From Enoplolaimus lenunculus (Eukaryota; Nematoda; Enoplea; Enoplida; Thoracostomopsidae), in NCBI GenBank assembly GCA_030248215.1, contig JASANG010001799.1, positions 1 to 64,000 on the forward strand: a stretch of DNA of 64,000 nucleotides. Reading direction: 5' to 3'. Each line of letters begins with the position of its first letter. Position 1 is the stretch's first letter. The notes beneath the pieces were generated by a model. It saw only the letters and a program-made list of their open reading frames with translations, ran no database searches and was not told the DNA's origin. This document shows positions 58,422 through 64,000 of the stretch, in pieces. The translations under genes were made by a program, and so were the position numbers.

Positions 58422-61400
58422 GTAACTGGTTGAAATCCACTGCAATAGATAATGTTTTTGCATCTAATTAAGCAATTATTTTGTTTTAAATCTACAATAG
58501 CAACGATTAGAAAGACGTTTTGGTCAGGGTGGAGGCAAAAAAGGTCCGGATTCGGATTCGGCAAAAATTTGTGAATCAGATTCGGATTCGGTTGTGAAAA
58601 AGCCGAATCCTAAAGTCGAATCCAACAATTTCGGCAATATGTTTTTCAGTTATAAACAATAAAAATTTTAAATAACATGTTATATTACTAATAAAAATTT
58701 TTTGTTTCAGGTCACAAATCTCTAAACTGAGGTGGAGCACGAAATATATAACGTTTAAAATTTATGCGGCTTGCATTGCGTTGATATTTGCAACATGCAA
58801 GGTTCGGACTCGGATTCGGCAAATTAGCGATTGATTTGGATTCGGATTCGGTCAAGTCGTGAATTCGGCGCCACTTTATGTTGAGAGTTATTTTGCTTGA
58901 TGCGGCAATCAATTGCCTAAATAGATGGTTAAATCATTGGTTACTATTTCGATATACGTTTGTTTTAGTCATCACGTAAAGCATTATTCACACATTAACG
59001 CGTGCAACTTTTTTTTGCAACGAGAGTTTGCAGTTCAATCTTGCGCTCGTATATTGTTTCCACATATTTTCGATTTCAGCAGAACTAGCAGCTCCTGGAA
59101 GCAAAAATTTTCAAGTAGGACTGGTGTTTGTTTTGTAAAAATTTAAATTGTAACAGAATATAACGCTCCGGCAAATTGCTTAAATGTGAATCTGTTATAG
59201 ATGATGGAACGCCCGAAGATCTCATTAGTCAAATTCGCGGTGATATCAATTTGTCTTCGTTTCGCGATCAACTTTCAACTGCCGGTTTTCGTGTCTGTTG
59301 TGCTCAGTGCCTTCACACGCTCAGCGAAGACACGGAGCCAAAGTAAATATGTTTATTAGGCTTGTTTAACTGGTTTTTAGCTGTTTCACGTGAATACAAA
59401 ATCTGATATGAAATGTTCAGTAACTACCGGGTATTTTCATGTTTATTTGATTACTTTTAGATGTTAGTGTTGCAAATTTTGCAAGTAATTGTAATTTTAT
59501 TGATAGGCTATGTACCTACACTTCTGAAGTTTTATGAATGGTTCGCTATAAAAATCAGTTTGTCACGGAAAACATTAAAAGGTCGGATTAACACGTGTCA
59601 AATTTAAAAATTGTCGTCCATTAACCCTAGCGTAACGCAAAAATTGCGTTAACCCTACCCTAACGCGTTTTACAAAATGCTCTGTGACACGTATTAGGAT
59701 AGGGCTGTTGTGACATGTGCAAGGGTAGGGTTAACGCAACTTTTGCGTTAGGGTAGGGTTAACACATGACAATTTAGGAAATGGACACGTGTTAACCCTA
59801 TCTTATAATGGTTTCGGTGGCGAAATGAAATTTTTTGTTGTGAACGATGTGTTAATGTGTAACTTCTAAGTCAAGGGTAGGGTTAACGCAACTTTTGCGT
59901 TAGGGTAGGGTTAACGCAACTTTTGCGTTAGGGTAGGGTTAACGCATGACAATTTAGAAAATAGACACGTGTTAACCCTACCTTATAATGCTTTCGGTGG
60001 CGAAATGAAATTTTTTGTTGTGAACGATGTGTTAATGTGCAAATTCTAAGTCAAGGACATTGTGAATTATTGTTTTAGTATATGCATTTCAATTTGATTC
60101 TGTTAGACTTTGCTTTAAGTAAAATTCACTTCCACACACTGCCTGGAAATAACTGGGAAGAAGCCGCTGACAACTGGTTTTGTCATCCGAAAACTTCACA
60201 GTCACGTGACATATTGAATTCTCTGCGGACAATGAATCCAAAACCGGATATTGCATTCCTGAACGATTCCTATACAATTGTGAACAAAAGTATTTTGGAT
60301 TCAAACTCGTATCAATTGAGCGAAACCAATAGCGGCAGATCTAGTGTTGTGTCCTGTTCCAGATGTTTAGCGGAACTTGGATGTTTGTGCTCAAAAGGTA
60401 AAGATGAAATTTTCTTTGTCTCATGTATTTAAAATTTACTGGTTTTATTGTATGTTGCACCTATCTCCAGTCAGTAACAGGATTTTAAACAAGCAAACTA
60501 TGTAGCTTTCCGATCCTAAATTCTGGCCTACACGCAGGAGTATGCAAGCAATGTGTTAAATGGATAAGCTCACCGCCCTATGCTCAATTGTTAGAAACTT
60601 AGACGACAGGTAGATTTATAAACGAGTTGGTGCGTTTTTGACAAACACTAAAAAGACTATATATTTGATTTTAGGAGCACCGGTTGCGAGCGCTTTTCAA
60701 CTATATCACGTCTGTGTACATTTATTACCTCTGCCAGGTGCCGAACAATTATCAACTTCAGCATTTTCAGATTATTTGTGCCGAAGGTATGTAAAGCATA
60801 GTTGAGATAAAACTATATTATAGTACATTATATAGGGTAGGATTTTTCGAAAACTATATAGTATATTATATAGGGTAGAATTTTTCGTAACTGAAATGGT
60901 TTAGCTGGCGCTGGAAATGAATTGTTCGTGAATTTTGAACTTTTGGTTTACTACAGCGGTTGTAATATATTTTGTTGTGTACCTATATATGTGTGTAATT
61001 TTGATATGGGTTTTCCTTTTCTGGAACTGTTTTATGAAGTCTGATCCTTGTCCGATTGTAATATTTCTATTTGCAAAGCAACTTTGTTTGCGCAGTGCTG
61101 TATTCTTACTTGCGTGGTATTTTCTTTAGATTTATAGACCATGATCGCTATTACGCGTGGTTGCTGCTTTCACATCGAATATCAGATACTTCTGTCAAAT
61201 TTGCAATAAAATCTCTTTCGGAGACGCCTCGGTTGTTGGTAAGTATGTTATATGGCGAAGCTATATGATTTACTCATGTACAAAACTTCGTTACGTGCAA
61301 ATGTTATAGTTCCGGTATAAAAAATGCAATATTTCTCGATGGATTTTTGATTAGATAAAAGTTTCAGAACTCAGTCCATTAATACAGTATGAGATGCCAA

Positions 61401-63232
61401 GCAGTCTTTGACCTAATAATCTATTCTATGGCAGGTTTGGCTACTGGACTCATATTCGTATTTCGTTCGAGGGCAAATGATGCCATGCGGTGGTTGCCAG
61501 CCGTCAAAACCACACCATGAGCTTATTAGCGAAGAAGTAAACAATCTTAAAATGGACGCCAATCACGGAGTTGATATTTCGGAACGATTTGTGGATAATG
61601 ACCAGCGATCAACTCTAGACGAATCAGTCTCGGACCCGCTAGCCAACGCTCCTTCACAGCCGTTTCCTGTTATCAAAGTGTTGTTCAAAATTTTTGACGA
61701 GACATCTGCAAATAGGTTTGTTTGGTTTAGCGAATTAGCGACAGCATTCTGGTTGAGTTAAGCCAGGAAGAAGGTTTAGGGATCAAACACCTCCTTTTGG
61801 AATTTCGTTCAAGGGTTTTTTTCCGTTTGCCCAAAACATGGTGGTTTTATTTTCTATTTTTCATATAAAAATATTAAGCTGCCCCGTTTTCCAACATAAA
61901 TATAGAGCTGTACCATTTTCTCATTTACACTAAACTGGGCGGTCGCATTTCTCCTTTTCCTCGTAAAAATATAAAGCTGTTTGATTATTCGAAAAACAGC
62001 TGTTTCGTTTTTCTCAGTGTATATATAAAGCTGTGGCACTTTCTCAGCCAAAAAATTCATAAATAATGCCCTACCTCATTTGGACAATTCTCAACAACTG
62101 ACCTGCAACAGCTTACAAAAGAATTCAAAATTTGATGATAGAACACAACACTTGAGCGAATGCCCGCGAGCCGCAGCGACTGAATCCTGATTATTTGGAT
62201 AGTGTAAGGCCTAACGCGACATCGAAACGATTTCCGATGTTAACGCCACCTGTTCTATCTGACTCGCCATAAAAAATTTGTCTAATGGCCAAATATTTAG
62301 CCTCCCAGTTCGAACCGCGTGGATTCCACCCTGTACATAGCTGAAATCAGGATTATCTGGACAACCAAGGGCTTCAATCTACCAGAAAACAACTTTCGTG
62401 CTAAATGCCACTTATTCTACGTTACTCCCCACAGACCACGGCCAGAATGTTTATCCTCCGAGGTTGAACTCTCTGTTATCTTATCTACCATTGTATACAA
62501 CTGCAAGTAGAATTATCCTAATGGGGAAGAGTCTTAAACTACCTAAAATGACCACTGCAGACGAAGCCACCTACCCTATGCTACTCTCCATAAGAATTAT
62601 CCTGAAACTAAATGTTTAGTTTCCGAGGCCGAATCATCAAACCATTTGGTCTTCAACCCTGTACATAAATACATACATGGATATTTATCCGCCTGCATTC
62701 AGATTTTTAAGTATACTTGATGGGATCAGATTGTGTCTGCGCCCGTGGCGACTGATTTAGCGATACAAAGTTAGTCGCTGTGAAATAGTTGTTAAGTAGG
62801 CTATCAGTAGCTCAAAATAATTTCTCAAAAGGATTGTTTATAACAATGCATTTGGACGGCGCAATGGACAATTTTTGCACATGGAGTACTCGAACGCCAA
62901 AACAGCGTTATGGTCACAAAACAGATGTGCCTATTTCTCGTAAATTTCCGTAGCTAACATTGAGTTAAAAACAACCTAAAACTGAAGTGGAAAATTTTAG
63001 TAATACATTATTTTTATGTTTGTTTTGTAGCATTGTATTTATTTCTAAATATATACATAGTTTCAGTGATCCACGCGCAAACGGATTTGACTATAGCGTT
63101 ACCTCAATTCAGTTACCAGATAAAGCATGTGATGAGCTGTCGGAAATTTTGCTGAAAAGCACACAGTCGTTGCCTGTGCCAATACGGAGCTTAGGGGCTT
63201 TTCATGTAAGTTTTCACAAATGCTATTTTTAA
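58196..63232 (+). CDS. UBE3D: UBE3D, HECT-like E2-binding ubiquitin ligase (exons 2-8)
   Basis: UBE3D (HECT_2 family, formerly UBE2CBP) is an intracellular E3-type protein that binds an E2 such as UbcH10 in human. Seven exons, 58196-58421, 59201-59342, 60120-60397, 60675-60786, 61130-61238, 61435-61715 and 63067-63232, join in phase to 437 residues plus stop. Matches to the human protein as I remember it: a C-x2-C pair (VCCAQC), then LPGNNWEEAADNWFCHP like LPSENWGALVGEWCCHP, FLNDSYTIVN like FIGDSFFLVN, a second pair (SCSRC), VWLLDSYSYFV like LLWLLNSDSLVIE, FPVIKVLF, IQLPDKACDELSEILLKS, and FHVSF near the end. The first exon, with the start codon, must end in phase 0 upstream and was not found. 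An intron carries a GGGTTAAC minisatellite. Confidence 0.9.
59201..59342 (+). CDS. UBE3D: UBE3D exon 3
   Basis: Acceptor TCTGTTATAG, donor CCAAA|GTAAAT. GTPEDLISQIRGDINLSSFR, then FRVCCAQCLHTL with the first C-x2-C pair. Confidence 0.85.
59600..60060 (+). repeat. Tandem repeat with telomere-like GGGTTAAC words in a UBE3D intron
   Basis: Two long units (about 59719-59872 and 59873-60055) share CACGTGTTAACCCTA, GGTTTCGGTGGCGAAATGAA and GAACGATGTGTTAATGTG. Each contains palindromic GTTAACGCAACTTTTGCGTT-type cores and GGGTAGGGTTAAC. The second unit has an extra core copy. Confidence 0.85.
60120..60397 (+). CDS. UBE3D: UBE3D exon 4
   Basis: Acceptor GCTTTAAG, donor AAAG|GTAAAG. KIHFHTLPGNNWEEAADNW, DIAFLNDSYTIVN, VVSCSRCLAELGCLC: the family core with the second cysteine pair. 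Confidence 0.9.
60675..60786 (+). CDS. UBE3D: UBE3D exon 5
   Basis: Acceptor GATTTTAG, donor CGAAG|GTATGT. GAPVASAFQLYHVCVHLLPL to AFSDYLCRR; phase 1 in, phase 2 out. Confidence 0.8.
61130..61238 (+). CDS. UBE3D: UBE3D exon 6
   Basis: Acceptor TTTCTTTAG, donor TTG|GTAAGT. FIDHDRYYAWLLLSHRISDT, then FAIKSLSETPRLL. Confidence 0.85.
61435..61715 (+). CDS. UBE3D: UBE3D exon 7
   Basis: Acceptor TATGGCAG, donor AATAG|GTTTGT. VWLLDSYSYFVRGQ matches the family tryptophan strand; a polar insert follows, then FPVIKVLFKIFDETS. Confidence 0.85.
61854..62060 (-). repeat. Degenerate tandem repeat of about 55-60 bp in UBE3D intron 7
   Basis: Four or so imperfect units around AATATAAAGCTGT followed by TTTTCTC. 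The minus strand is open and gives a periodic QLYIY...K peptide, which I take as a by-product. Confidence 0.6.
62330..62670 (+). repeat. Imperfect direct duplication in UBE3D intron 7
   Basis: GCCACTTATTCTACGTTACT / GCCACCTACCCTATGCTACT, CCGAGGTTGAA / CCGAGGCCGAA and CCCTGTACATA words recur in two tandem blocks of about 150 bp. Confidence 0.5.
63067..63232 (+). CDS. UBE3D: UBE3D exon 8, last exon
   Basis: Acceptor AGTTTCAG. IQLPDKACDELSEILLKSTQ then LGAFHVSFHKCYF and TAA, aligning with the human end (SFQVAFLKM). A consensus donor (CAT|GTAAGT) lies within the last codons; its use would splice in phase to 63889 (YCIKLEAPKVTPAESFDEIW), open to the window end. I prefer the stop at 63232 because it matches family length. 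Confidence 0.8.
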
Positions 63233-64000
63233 AAGTATAAATGTTTATATCACTGCGGATCCAACTGTAGTGTATTTCAAGGCGAAGGTGCAAAAATGCG
63301 TCTGCGTTGAGGCTTGCATTATTTAGGTGAATATTGCTTTGCGTGATGGAATTGGCATCCGTATGGTAATGATGATCTGAAATAAAGACTTTTCAGTTGT
63401 AGCTGTTTAAATGAGTCATATATCTGATACTGTATGACGTGTTTTGTGATAAAATTGACAGAGTTGTTGAGCACTGTGCTGAAATAATGATGCGCGGACT
63501 GGTCGTTCAAATATCAAAGTTATTACTGATTTCCGTTATTTATTGCTTTTAGGTTGGCTATTTGAAGCTTGCTGATAAGTGTTAATGCTACATTTTCCAA
63601 AAGGATTCTGTAATTAAATGTTGTTGTCACAAAGGTTTCTCTAATCAATTAAATGTTAGCTTGAAAATTAAAAAATCGGGCTGCTGGTGCTTTTAGGAGC
63701 ATACAAGTAGCTAAGTAACAATGTAAATGTGGTGATATGGTTTTGATGTCACTGGGCGACGTCTGGTGCTGCCCAGCCGGACAACTTCACACAACAGGCA
63801 TAGCGTCACCCTAAACCTCAGCAGATTGATAGTATAAAATTAAGCTTAAGCAAAAAGTAGTCAAAAACCTATGCCCACTTTATTGCAGTATTGCATAAAA
63901 CTGGAAGCGCCTAAAGTAACACCGGCCGAAAGTTTTGATGAAATATGGCGGTGTTATAATGTTAGCTTGATTTGTATTTGTAATTTGTTAGATTGCGATT
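63233..64000. other. Region downstream of UBE3D
   Basis: No gene recognised. It contains the alternative in-phase exon candidate from 63889 described under UBE3D exon 8. Confidence 0.4.

Noticed and set aside
1-64000. CRISPR arrays, bacterial operons, ribosomal RNA genes
   Set aside because: None seen; all sizeable repeats are MITE-like, minisatellite or simple, and genes are spliced.

Overview
The window is AT-rich, intron-rich nuclear DNA from an animal, most likely an invertebrate. The main evidence is a contactin with an amino-terminal C-type lectin domain, the architecture known from Drosophila Contactin. I cannot settle the phylum. Non-coding DNA is full of short inverted-repeat elements (MITE-like), several families of which recur across the window.

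Layout. (1) 0.35-2.2 kb, plus strand: four well-spliced 5' exons of an unidentified gene, with an 18-bp minisatellite in one intron. (2) 2.6-5.94 kb, plus strand: a 1111-codon ORF with Helitron-type domains that stops before the Rep catalytic motifs and ends at a plausible Helitron terminus (hairpin plus CTAG). (3) 5.94-7.53 kb: a 1.6-kb element with roughly 300-bp terminal inverted repeats. (4) 7.59-25.75 kb, minus strand: a nearly complete contactin gene. I could chain 23 exons by splice sites and phase: signal peptide, C-type lectin domain, six Ig domains, four FNIII domains. The usual GPI-anchor tail was not found. A small ORF with a signal peptide lies inside one intron on the same strand. 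(5) 25.75-58.2 kb: mostly intergenic and rich in repeats, with a few exon-like segments. The best are the last three exons of an unidentified plus-strand gene (40.5-40.9 kb) and a terminal exon followed by AATAAA (36.5-36.7 kb). (6) 58.2-63.2 kb, plus strand: exons 2-8 of UBE3D, a HECT-like E2-binding ubiquitin ligase; its first coding exon was not found.

Contactin and the gene at 0.35 kb converge on the Helitron/TIR region, where the 3' ends of both become uncertain. The genes have no evident shared pathway: contactin is a cell-surface adhesion and septate-junction type protein, while UBE3D is an intracellular ubiquitin ligase. I assigned splice sites by hand from GT/AG context, phase agreement and domain continuity. 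No database search was run.
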